Shown here piece after piece: positions 1-5,705 of a DNA stretch of 14,508 nucleotides. The position numbers and the translations under genes are program-made. This DNA is from HGM04593 sp045634085 (GTDB lineage: Bacteria; Bacteroidota; Bacteroidia; Bacteroidales; Bacteroidaceae), in the NCBI GenBank assembly GCA_045634085.1, contig JAZQZM010000078.1:1-14508 (forward strand), in the 5' to 3' direction. The notes beneath the pieces are model-generated. The model ran no database searches. It saw only the letters and a list, made by a program, of their open reading frames with translations, and was not told the origin of the DNA. The stretch's first letter is position 1. Each line of letters opens with the position of its first letter.

Positions 1-72
1 TACAACGTTTATAACATCAAAATAATTTAGTGTGCCTTCGGGAAGAAGTAATGAGTAGCCGTCAAGTTTCAT
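1..72 (-). CDS. Transposase N-terminus (ISAon1-like), partial
   Basis: An open frame starts with ATG at 72 and runs leftwards off the window edge with no stop. The 24 visible residues begin MKLDGYSLLLPEGTLNYFDV. The pattern LLLPEG-L-YFDV matches, from memory, the N-terminal region of Bacteroidetes transposases annotated as ISAon1 family, where a short N-terminal protein precedes the DDE catalytic part. A Bacteroidetes-type promoter lies just upstream (94-124) and AT-rich terminal DNA follows, as expected for the edge of an insertion sequence. No catalytic residues are visible, so activity cannot be judged. Family assignment rests on 24 residues. It is too short for the usual gene-calling cut-off and is truncated by the window, not necessarily by mutation. 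Confidence 0.6.
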   Translation of the reverse strand, partial: MKLDGYSLLLPEGTLNYFDVINVV

Positions 73-93
73 AGTCGTAAAATTTCTTGACAG

Positions 94-124
94 CAAATAT
101 AAAACAATTATTTTTACCCCTCAA
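94..124 (-). promoter_or_regulatory. Promoter of the insertion-sequence transposase
   Basis: On the minus strand a -7 box TATATTTG (94-101) fits the Bacteroidetes consensus TAnnTTTG, with a -33 TTG at 122-124 and a 20-bp spacer. It would start transcription around 88, leaving a leader of roughly 16 nt before the ATG at 72. The hairpin at 120-138 overlaps the -33 box. Confidence 0.5.
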
Positions 125-138
125 CTTTTAGAGTTGAG
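120..138. repeat. Perfect 7-bp hairpin inside the IS end
   Basis: CTCAACT (120-126) and AGTTGAG (132-138) are perfect inverted repeats around a 5-nt loop. It sits in the non-coding end of the insertion sequence and overlaps the -33 box of the transposase promoter. Insertion sequences often carry hairpins near their ends that limit transcription entering from outside. Whether this one does so is inference; no long U-tract follows on either strand. Confidence 0.4.
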
Positions 139-200
139 CCAATAAAACTTAGAATGTACCTGTCTATGATATAGTCTAAATTTTATTTACTGTTTTAGTG

Positions 201-264
201 ATGCTGACACAAAAAACTGGTGTTTTCTAATAAAATATTTTCATGAGGCTGACCCAAAAGCCCC
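201..264. mobile_element. Insertion-sequence end with two related terminal motifs
   Basis: Two related motifs, GCTGACACAAAA (203-214) and GCTGACCCAAAA (248-259), lie about 45 bp apart in the same orientation, outside the transposase start at 72. Read on the minus strand the outer one becomes GGGGCTTTTGGGTCAGCCTC (245-264), which looks like an IS terminal inverted repeat. I infer the element boundary is near 264, with the inner copy a second transposase-binding site or an older end. The other end of the element is outside the window, so neither the inverted repeat nor a target duplication can be confirmed. Base composition from 1 to about 457 is much more AT-rich than the genes that follow. 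Confidence 0.45.
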
Positions 265-384
265 ATAGTAAAATATAGCACATTTTCTAGAAGAATGCCC
301 CTATAGAAAAAAGTGAATTCTTATAAAAATAACATTTAAGGAAAATGACAAATAGACCTGGTCAACTGTATAATTCTCTTTTTT

Positions 385-416
385 CTTGTAAAAAAATAGC
401 AACATTCATATATTTG
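385..416 (+). promoter_or_regulatory. Promoter of the PH-domain gene
   Basis: A -7 box TATATTTG (409-416) fits TAnnTTTG exactly, with CTTG at 385-388 as the -33 element and a 20-bp spacer. Transcription would begin around 421, giving a leader of about 37 nt before the ATG at 458. The 265-384 stretch between the IS end and this promoter is AT-rich and shows no gene. Confidence 0.65.
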
Positions 417-457
417 CAAAGACAATAATATGAATTACACATTTAAATCTTTTTTCA

Positions 458-832
458 ATGTCACTATTTGATAAGCTTATGGGCAATGCCTCTGAGGTAA
501 ATATTGAGGAAATTGCAAAAGAGTTTGAGCCGATTATTATTCCGGGTGAAGAAATTGAGTCTGCATTTGCCATATTCCGCGACAAGTGGATATTCACAAA
601 CAAGCGCCTTATTCTTCTCGATGTTCAGGGTATTTCGGGCAGTAAGCGTGAATATATGACAATTCCGTATCGTTCAATAGACAGGTATTGTGTTGAGACT
701 GCAGGCAGTTTTGATGATGACTGCGAGATGAAGATATGGATTAAAGGTATGGCAGAACCTATTATTAAGGAGTTCAGCCGCAAGGTTGACGTCAAAGGTC
801 TGCAACGTGCTCTTTCAATACATGTGCTGTGA
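458..832 (+). CDS. Bacterial PH-domain protein (bPH_1 / PF08000-like)
   Basis: 124 residues, no signal peptide and no membrane segment, so probably cytoplasmic. The sequence matches the small bacterial pleckstrin-homology family: an N-terminal helix (about 1-30), then the core with KWIFTNKRLILLDVQG around residues 43-58, the strand-turn pattern that defines bPH_1 proteins, and YMTIPYRSIDRYCVET around 65-80. It ends in a helix (KVDVKGLQRALSIHVL). Family length is normally 120-130, so it is complete. The ATG at 458 is preceded by a good promoter and a U-rich leader and gives the expected N-terminus. The gene stands alone, bounded by its promoter and a strong terminator. The biochemical role of the family is not established; ligand binding at the membrane or protein scaffolding is only a guess. 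Confidence 0.85.
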   Translation: MSLFDKLMGNASEVNIEEIAKEFEPIIIPGEEIESAFAIFRDKWIFTNKRLILLDVQGISGSKREYMTIPYRSIDRYCVETAGSFDDDCEMKIWIKGMAEPIIKEFSRKVDVKGLQRALSIHVL

Positions 833-855
833 TATGTATGTTATAATTGATAGTA

Positions 856-895
856 AAAAAAGATATGCCAGGAATATTCCTGGCATATCTTTTTT
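856..895. terminator. Bidirectional rho-independent terminator
   Basis: A perfect 40-bp palindrome centred between 875 and 876: a 15-bp arm AGATATGCCAGGAAT and its complement, flanked by an A-tract (856-860) and a T-tract (891-895). It lies 23 nt after the stop of the PH-domain gene and can act in both directions because of the flanking A and T runs. Confidence 0.85.
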
Positions 896-906
896 ATTCT
901 TAAGGA

Positions 907-1052
907 AATAATATAGCAGTTGACCCGCAACGTGTTTTTTTCGCGAACTTGTCATCCTGAACGAATGTGAAGGATCTCAAAACCGCGTTAAAGAGAGATG
1001 TTTCGCTTTGCTCAGCATGACAAATAATATTTGGGTCAACATCTATATTATT
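907..1052. repeat. Nested inverted-repeat element (MITE/REP-like)
   Basis: Outer arms 907-926 and 1033-1052 are inverted repeats with 18 of 20 matches (AATAATATAG..GTTGACCC). Inside is a second, larger inverted repeat: TGTCATCCTGAACGAATGTG from 950 pairs with the segment ending GCTCAGCATGACA at 1022. The inner unit, starting TGTCATCCTGA(g/a)CGAA and ending TCAGCATGACA, resembles palindromic repeats I recall as common between genes in Bacteroidetes genomes. The element ends 7 nt from the stop of the DUF4476 gene and begins 11 nt after the PH-gene terminator, so it fills the gap between two converging genes. No ORF is inside. Mobility by a transposase in trans is inference. Confidence 0.7.
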
Positions 1053-1059
1053 GCTATTC

Positions 1060-1494
1060 TTAATGTTTCCTTAGAATTCTGGCAGCTTTTTCCCTGTTTG
1101 CCGAGAATGAGAAATGTTTGAGAATCTTGTCATTGTAATCATTATCTACAATCCTTGGTGCCATCACCTCGAGAGCCTCAAGCTTGTTGTTGTCAAATGA
1201 GAGCAGTGACAGCAGTTTAGCGCACTGATTGCTGCTTAGGTTGCTGCCGATGCATGCTACACGTATTATATCAATCCTGTCTTTGTCGAATGAAGCATTC
1301 TTAACAATCTTGAACATCATTGAAAAATCACTGCCACTCATGGCACGTGCCATTACAGGTTTCATCGGATGGTGTCTGTCGTGTTTTTCAATTTTAATCT
1401 GTGGCTTTTTGGCTTGTGACATTACCGATTGAGGTATAACCGCCATCATGAATGCTGCTAAAGAGATGAGCATTATTTTCTTTAAATTTTTCAT
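1060..1494 (-). CDS. Secreted DUF4476-domain protein
   Basis: 144 residues. The N-terminus is a clear Sec signal peptide: lysines at 2, 5 and 6, a hydrophobic core from about 8 to 20, and likely cleavage after VMSQA near residue 28, so the product is periplasmic or exported. A basic linker (KKPQIKIEKHDRHHPMKP) follows. Residues about 50-143 look like DUF4476: MSGSDFSMMFKIVKNASFDKD, then an SNLSSNQCAKLLSLLSFDNNKLEAL repeat-like unit and a third helical unit with HFSF. The recurring ASFD / LSFD / FSFS spacing is typical of this family, built from short helical repeats. Function is unknown for the family. The gene is monocistronic: own promoter on the right, flippase terminator overlapping that promoter region, nested repeat on the left. 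Confidence 0.8.
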   Translation of the reverse strand: MKNLKKIMLISLAAFMMAVIPQSVMSQAKKPQIKIEKHDRHHPMKPVMARAMSGSDFSMMFKIVKNASFDKDRIDIIRVACIGSNLSSNQCAKLLSLLSFDNNKLEALEVMAPRIVDNDYNDKILKHFSFSANREKAARILRKH

Positions 1495-1526
1495 AGTCTC
1501 AAAGTGTTTAGGTGTTTATTCTGTTG

Positions 1527-1558
1527 CAAATATATCGGGTATTGCGGTTATATACAAA
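1527..1558 (-). promoter_or_regulatory. Promoter of the DUF4476 gene
   Basis: On the minus strand: TTTG at 1555-1558, a 20-bp spacer, and TATATTTG at 1527-1534, an exact match to the Bacteroidetes consensus. Transcription should begin near 1522, about 28 nt before the ATG at 1494. The T-tract of the flippase terminator lies directly over the -33 element. Confidence 0.7.
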
Positions 1559-1606
1559 AAGAATATCCCTATTTCAGTCAAGGGTTTTTCCTAACTGTAA
1601 TAGGGA
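1555..1606 (-). terminator. Terminator of the flippase gene
   Basis: Inverted repeat 1566-1578 with 1594-1606 (TCCCTATTtCAGT, 12 of 13 pairs), 15-nt loop containing a further AGG/CCT pairing. Reading leftwards it is followed by TATTCTTTTTG (1555-1565), a U-rich tract. It lies 30 nt past the flippase stop and separates that gene from the downstream DUF4476 promoter. Confidence 0.7.
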
Positions 1607-1636
1607 ATTATTTGATGTATGACTTACAGCTTTCCG

Positions 1637-3124
1637 TTATCTGAAGAACTTGCCAATTACAGGCAGGCTTTTAAGTGGCAGGTCCTTTTTGATGAAATAT
1701 GCGGCAAAAAGCGCAAGCAGTATGGTGTTTATAGCCATCTTTACAATGCTGTTCTCAAACGGGAGAACAAGCGAAATGCCATATATAGCCGCAAACAGTA
1801 GGGTGTATATTAGAATGCTCTTTATATCATATTTTATGGCGTTCCTCTTCTGTCCAATGAAGTACGACAGAAGCATTGCGACAAGATATCCGCTGAACGA
1901 AGCCCATGCACAGGCTATGTATCCATACTTGGGTACAAGCAGGATGTTCATGGCAAATAGTACAGCGCATCCGATGAATGAGAATATTGCACCCCAGTAT
2001 GTCTCATCGTTCAGTTTGTACCAGAACGAGAGGTTGAAGTAGACACCCATAAAAATCTCTGCTGCCATAACTATCGGCACAACCTTGAGTCCGTCCCAAT
2101 ATGCAGGGCTTATTATGTAGCGTATCACATCCATGTAGAACACTACCACAAGGAATGCCAGCATTGCCATTACTATAAAGTATTTCATGGCGTTAGCATA
2201 CAGTTCCTTGCTGTCCTTCTCCTTGCTGTTGCCGAAGACGAACGGCTCGTATGCATAGCGGAACGCCTGCATAAGCATAGCCATGATGGCAGCAATCTTT
2301 ACCGATGCGCCGTATATTCCCAACTCTTTTATACCCTCATTTCCGGGTACGAGCCAGGTGTATATTATCTTGTCAGCATTCAGGTTCAGGATTCCTGCAA
2401 TACCAAGAATAAGCAGAGGCCATGAGTATTTGAGCATGCTCTTCAGTAGGCCAATGTCGGCTGTAAAGCGGAACATCCTCAGTTCCGGTATAAAGAACAG
2501 TGTTATGAACGATGTGCATAAAAGGTTGATGAAGAATACATAGAACGCCTGGTTGTGTGGGTCGTAATATTCTCCGAATGTGCCAGGATAAGTATTGGCA
2601 AGGTATGGCAACAGTACGAATGCTGCAAGGTTCATTGTAATGTTCACACCGATGAACAGCAGTTTAAGTGCAGCGAACTTCATCGGGCGTTTTTGGAACC
2701 TGAGCAGTCCGAACGGTATTGCCTGCAGTGCATCAAGCGCGACAACCACAGCCATCATTCCAATGAATTCAGGGTTGCCGGCATAGCCCAGACTCTCTGA
2801 AATTCCTGGCATAAACATGAACACCAGCAGCAGGAACACTCCGCACAACGTGCCAATCACCTGCATTGACATTGAAAACACCCGCTTTATATCGGCATTC
2901 TCCTTGCTGGCGAAACGGAAGAAAGTAGTTTCAAAACCAAAAGTGAGCAGCACAAGCAGTATTGCTGTCCATGCATATACATTGGTTACAATACCATAGT
3001 TTCCGCTTTCAACGTCCATTTTTGCCGTGTACAGAGGCACAAGCAGATAGTTGAGAAAACGTCCTACGATACTGCTTAGTCCATATATAGCAGTGTCCTT
3101 TGCTAAGGATTGTAGTTTGCCCAT
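1637..3124 (-). CDS. Polysaccharide / lipid-linked oligosaccharide flippase (MATE/Wzx-like)
   Basis: 495 residues, an integral inner-membrane protein with about 12-14 hydrophobic segments spread over the full length. The start MGKLQSLAKDTAIYGLSSIVGRF is characteristic of Wzx/RfbX-type exporters of the MOP superfamily in Bacteroidetes, and polar loops such as FRFASKENADIKRVF (around 66-80) also fit. Members flip undecaprenyl-linked glycans or similar lipid carriers from the inner to the outer leaflet for capsule, O-antigen or S-layer glycan assembly. No glycosyltransferase genes are adjacent, so it is not inside a capsule cluster and its substrate cannot be inferred. It is complete; the ATG at 3124 gives the normal N-terminus. 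It is followed by a terminator and separated from upstream ruvB by a repeat element, so it is probably expressed separately. Confidence 0.85.
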   Translation of the reverse strand: MGKLQSLAKDTAIYGLSSIVGRFLNYLLVPLYTAKMDVESGNYGIVTNVYAWTAILLVLLTFGFETTFFRFASKENADIKRVFSMSMQVIGTLCGVFLLLVFMFMPGISESLGYAGNPEFIGMMAVVVALDALQAIPFGLLRFQKRPMKFAALKLLFIGVNITMNLAAFVLLPYLANTYPGTFGEYYDPHNQAFYVFFINLLCTSFITLFFIPELRMFRFTADIGLLKSMLKYSWPLLILGIAGILNLNADKIIYTWLVPGNEGIKELGIYGASVKIAAIMAMLMQAFRYAYEPFVFGNSKEKDSKELYANAMKYFIVMAMLAFLVVVFYMDVIRYIISPAYWDGLKVVPIVMAAEIFMGVYFNLSFWYKLNDETYWGAIFSFIGCAVLFAMNILLVPKYGYIACAWASFSGYLVAMLLSYFIGQKRNAIKYDIKSILIYTLLFAAIYGISLVLPFENSIVKMAINTILLALFAAYFIKKDLPLKSLPVIGKFFR

Positions 3125-3144
3125 AAGTCATATTTTACAATTAT

Positions 3145-3266
3145 GGGAAATTAATAAAAAGCAAACTACTGCGTTATACAAAACTCTAAAAATCCTCATT
3201 TACGCTAAGTAAACTGCGGTTTTTAGAGTTTCGCAAGCCTTGTATTTTATCTTTTTATTAATTCCC
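3145..3266. repeat. Nested inverted-repeat element between ruvB and flippase
   Basis: Outer arms GGGAAATTAATAAAAAG (3145-3161) and CTTTTTATTAATTCCC (3251-3266) are inverted repeats differing by one inserted base. Inside, 3181-3203 and 3209-3231 form a 23-bp imperfect hairpin (18 of 23 pairs) with a 5-nt loop: AAACTCTAAAAA..TTTAC against GTAAA..TTTTTAGAGTTT. No ORF is present. The layout, short outer arms enclosing a central hairpin, is the same as the element at 907-1052, but the sequences are unrelated. It may be a non-autonomous mobile repeat and could end the ruvB transcript, though no clean T-tract follows the inner hairpin. Confidence 0.65.
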
Positions 3267-3300
3267 GGTTTTATTAACGGTTTACAATTTCTATATCCGT

Positions 3301-4320
3301 TTAAAACAGTGTTCCCTGCTCGCCGTTGCCATAGCGGCTGCGTCCCAGATGCTTGTATGCCAGGTCGGTCACCTCGCGTCCGCGTGGTGTGCGTTTTATG
3401 AATCCCTCCTTTATGAGGTAAGGCTCATATACCTCCTCAATGGTTCCGGTATCTTCACTCAGTGCCGTAGCAATTGTACCGATACCAACAGGACCACCCT
3501 TGAACTTGTCAATTATTGTGCACAGAATCTTGTTGTCAATCTCATCGAGTCCGTACTTGTCGATATTGAGTGCTTCAAGAGCCATCTTTGCAATAGCGTT
3601 GGTTATGTGTCCGTTGCCCATGACCTGTGCAAAGTCACGTACACGGCGCAACAGTGCGTTCGCAATACGTGGAGTACCACGGCTGCGTCGTGCTATCTCG
3701 TATGTTGCCTCCTCGTCGAATGTTACGCCAAGAATCTGTGCCGAACGGCTTATGATGCCGGCCAGTGTCTTGCTGTCATAATATTCGAGGTGCATGTTTA
3801 TGCCGAAACGTGCACGCAACGGCGCTGTGAGAAGTCCACTTCGTGTAGTGGCACCGATGAGTGTGAATGGGCTCAGGTCAATCTGTATGGAACGTGCCGA
3901 CGGACCCTTGTCAATGAGGATGTCAATACGGTAGTCCTCCATAGCCGAGTACAGATACTCCTCGACGATGGGCGAAAGACGGTGAATCTCGTCAATGAAC
4001 AGCACGTCGTTCGGTTCTAGCGACGTGAGTATTCCGGCAAGGTCGCCAGGCTTGTCGAGCACAGGACCCGATGTTACCTTGAAACCTACGCCCAGTTCAT
4101 TGGCGATGATGTTGCTCAGTGTTGTCTTTCCCAGTCCCGGGGGGCCATGGAGAAGCACATGGTCGAGTGACTCGCCACGCATCTTTGCTGCCTGCACAAA
4201 AATCTTGAGGTTGCTCACAATCTTCTCCTGTCCGTTGAAGTCGGGGAAGGAGAGAGGCCTGAGAGCATTCTCAAACTCCTTGTCGCTATTTTTTCCGCGT
4301 ATGTTGAAATCTCCGTTCAT
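3301..4320 (-). CDS. ruvB: Holliday junction branch-migration helicase RuvB
   Basis: 339 residues, the normal length. RuvB forms hexameric AAA+ rings that, with RuvA, drive branch migration of Holliday junctions before RuvC cuts them. Visible motifs: Walker A GPPGLGKTT (59-67), Walker B VLFIDEIHR (106-114), sensor 1 GATTRSG (156-162), the arginine-finger region APLRARFG (166-173), and SRGTPRIANALLRRVRDFA for the sensor-2 helix. The C-terminal winged-helix domain is GGPVGIGTIATALSEDTG with the closing KRTPRGREVT. All key residues are intact. The start MNGDFNIRG fits the Bacteroidales N-terminus. It lies 57 nt after a 32-residue membrane microprotein on the same strand; ruvA and ruvC are not in the window. 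A TAnnTTTG box sits only 4 nt before the ATG (see findings). Confidence 0.97.
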   Translation of the reverse strand: MNGDFNIRGKNSDKEFENALRPLSFPDFNGQEKIVSNLKIFVQAAKMRGESLDHVLLHGPPGLGKTTLSNIIANELGVGFKVTSGPVLDKPGDLAGILTSLEPNDVLFIDEIHRLSPIVEEYLYSAMEDYRIDILIDKGPSARSIQIDLSPFTLIGATTRSGLLTAPLRARFGINMHLEYYDSKTLAGIISRSAQILGVTFDEEATYEIARRSRGTPRIANALLRRVRDFAQVMGNGHITNAIAKMALEALNIDKYGLDEIDNKILCTIIDKFKGGPVGIGTIATALSEDTGTIEEVYEPYLIKEGFIKRTPRGREVTDLAYKHLGRSRYGNGEQGTLF

Positions 4321-4377
4321 ATTGCAAAAATAGTATACGGGGTGCTTTTTTGAAAATTAAAACAGTTTTTTTTGCTG

Positions 4378-4476
4378 CTACAGAATCCACTTTATTACAA
4401 TAGCAGCAGCAATGCACGCAATAAAAAGAATTATTCCGCGTCGCTGGCTTTTGGTAAAATAGAAGTACTCTTTCAT
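4378..4476 (-). CDS. 32-residue single-pass membrane microprotein
   Basis: Below usual gene-calling length. ATG at 4474-4476 opens a frame closed by TAG at 4378-4380. The product starts MKEYFYFTKSQRRGI, followed by a hydrophobic helix (about 15-32: IILFIACIAAAIVIKWIL) that reaches the C-terminus. The first half resembles, from memory, the opening of Bacteroidales ComEA-like helix-hairpin-helix proteins (aromatic FxFT, then a basic -R-x-G-I- before one membrane helix). Here the frame stops straight after the helix and only 57 nt remain before ruvB, so the DNA-binding part is absent. Either it is the remnant of such a gene or a real small protein. A consensus promoter at 4558-4565 faces it, giving a leader of about 75 nt, and supports transcription into ruvB. 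Function unknown. Confidence 0.5.
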   Translation of the reverse strand: MKEYFYFTKSQRRGIILFIACIAAAIVIKWIL

Positions 4477-4541
4477 TTTATAATAATCTCTAATTTATCC
4501 TAAACGATGTAATAATGGAACAAGAATATTTTTATATCGTT

Positions 4542-4565
4542 TATATTTGTACCATTGCAAATATA
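4542..4565. promoter_or_regulatory. Palindromic pair of TATATTTG promoter boxes
   Basis: TATATTTG at 4542-4549 (plus) and the same box on the minus strand at 4558-4565 are separated by 8 bp, forming an inverted repeat. The plus copy would serve the VanZ gene (ATG 4587), the minus copy the microprotein and ruvB. The boxes face each other, so the two start sites would overlap around 4551-4556. No convincing -33 element is seen for the plus copy. Confidence 0.55.
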
Positions 4566-4586
4566 TAATAATAATCCCGCTTGGTT

Positions 4587-4997
4587 ATGAAGAGTTTCCT
4601 GAAAAGATTTCTCAACTACCCCCTGTCGCTGTTGCTGTTGTGTGTGATACTTTACCTGAGTCTTTTCAAGCCATCGGGCAATGATGCTATAAGACTGTTT
4701 GCCAATATGGATAAAGTTGCACATTTTATCATGTATGCAGTACTGAGTGCGGTCATGTGGTTTGAATACTACAGGTCGCACAGCAGGCTAAGGTACCTGC
4801 ACATGCTTGTCATGTCATTCCTTCTACCTGTGCTGTTCAGTGGCGCCATGGAGTATATGCAGGGTTGGATTACCAATTACCGTTCGGCCGATATTATTGA
4901 TTTTCTATTCAACGTGGCAGGAGTGGTCTTTGCCAATGTGGTATGTATCTATGCTTTGAGGCCATTCTTGGACAAGAAACTAAAAAAGAATAATTAA
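4587..4997 (+). CDS. VanZ-family membrane protein
   Basis: 136 residues from the ATG at 4587. A TTG two codons earlier (4581) is in frame, but the ATG gives the more natural basic start MKSFLKRF. Four hydrophobic segments are visible: about 12-26, 45-58, 72-90 and 108-128. Between the first two is the family signature with NMDKVAHFIMYAVLSAVMW (around 40-58), where Asp and His are conserved. Later come MEYMQGWITNYRSADIIDFLFNVAG-type residues (around 88-112), with E, Q, R, D and N typical of VanZ-like proteins. VanZ itself raises teicoplanin resistance in enterococci, but most bacterial members are not resistance genes and have no established role. Monocistronic; runs divergently from the ruvB side. 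No antibiotic-resistance claim is made. Confidence 0.85.
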   Translation: MKSFLKRFLNYPLSLLLLCVILYLSLFKPSGNDAIRLFANMDKVAHFIMYAVLSAVMWFEYYRSHSRLRYLHMLVMSFLLPVLFSGAMEYMQGWITNYRSADIIDFLFNVAGVVFANVVCIYALRPFLDKKLKKNN

Positions 4998-5165
4998 AAA
5001 GGTGTTTTGGTCTTTCATTCATGTTCTTTTGGCTAACAATGACTGTTGCTCACACAGTGCCGGTTTTTTTTCGTCCTTTTAAAAGGACAAGATAGAACAA
5101 TTGTTGAAAAATATACAATTAAAGGTTAAGAGTAAAAACTGCAGAATCCTTTTTATCCAACCCAA
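4998..5165. other. Gap between converging vanZ-like and CYTH genes
   Basis: No gene seen. It holds a weak hairpin ACTGT/ACAGT (5042-5058) followed closely by an 8-T run (5064-5071), which may terminate the VanZ-like transcript, and a perfect 16-bp palindrome GTCCTTTTAAAAGGAC (5073-5088). Confidence 0.4.
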
Positions 5166-5204
5166 TAAAAAAGTGGATAACCCGTTTGTTTTTGGGCTAT
5201 CCAC
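5166..5204 (-). terminator. Terminator of the prfB-CYTH operon
   Basis: Inverted repeat GTGGATAACCC (5173-5183) and GGGCTATCCAC (5194-5204), 10 of 11 pairs, 10-nt loop. Reading leftwards it is followed by TTTTTTATT (5164-5172). It lies 22 nt past the CYTH stop. Confidence 0.85.
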
Positions 5205-5226
5205 ATATATTTTTGCCTACAGGTCA

Positions 5227-5697
5227 CTACCAATATTTATACGGCATTCTTGTAAGGCTTGAATTGTAATATCGTCCGTCGCCGGTAACCTCTTTTCCAA
5301 GGAATGCCGGGCGTTCAAACTCCTCATCGGTGCTTTCAAGCTCAACCTCGGCAACAACAAGTCCTTCGTTCTCCCCGTAGAACTCATCTACCTCAAATGT
5401 GTGGTTCCCACATTTTACAAGGTAACGTGTCTTGTCAATTATACCTCCGTGGCACAGTCTTATAAGTTCCCAAGCTTCGCTTGCGGGAATCTCCTTTTCC
5501 CACTCAAAACGGCTAAGTCCACCGTCAGGCGATGGTCCTTTTATTGTTATGTAGCCCTTGTCACCACGTACCCTCACGCGGGCCGAGTTGCCGCCCTCGC
5601 GGCACAGGTAGCCCTGTGCAATGCGGTCGCTGTGGAACGCCATGCTCTTGTAGCTCTCGTCGGCAACAAGGAATTTCCTCTCAATCTCAACAGCCAT
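5227..5697 (-). CDS. CYTH-domain protein, probable inorganic/organic triphosphatase
   Basis: 156 residues, one CYTH domain over the whole length, the standard size for bacterial single-domain members. CYTH enzymes form a beta-barrel tunnel that binds triphosphates with metal ions; most bacterial small ones hydrolyse inorganic triphosphate, others are class IV adenylate cyclases or thiamine triphosphatases. The signature EIERKFLV (4-11) supplies the metal-binding glutamates E4 and E6 and K8. Tunnel residues are all present: R40/R42 in SARVRVR, K53 in TIKGP, E65/E67 in FEWEKEI, K89/R91 in DKTRY, E102/D104/E105 in FEVDEF, E117/E119 in AEVELES, and K135. The start ATG lies 8 nt after the prfB stop, so it is co-transcribed with prfB and shares its promoter. 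No functional link to RF2 is known to me. Substrate cannot be told from sequence. Confidence 0.9.
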   Translation of the reverse strand: MAVEIERKFLVADESYKSMAFHSDRIAQGYLCREGGNSARVRVRGDKGYITIKGPSPDGGLSRFEWEKEIPASEAWELIRLCHGGIIDKTRYLVKCGNHTFEVDEFYGENEGLVVAEVELESTDEEFERPAFLGKEVTGDGRYYNSSLTRMPYKYW

Positions 5698-5705
5698 ATG
5701 CAGGT

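Noticed and set aside
283..310. Inverted repeat TTTTCTA / TAGAAAA as an element end
   Set aside because: Seven AT-rich pairs with a 14-nt loop are expected by chance in such DNA.
3349..4020. Long plus-strand open frame of 223 codons
   Set aside because: Lies entirely over ruvB in the opposite strand; its product is rich in Cys and Val with no family pattern, while ruvB is unmistakable.
4581..4586. TTG start for the VanZ-like gene
   Set aside because: ATG two codons later gives a normal basic start and TTG is rare.
4500..4781. Minus-strand frame of 93 codons
   Set aside because: Overlaps the VanZ-like gene and its promoter; no family pattern.
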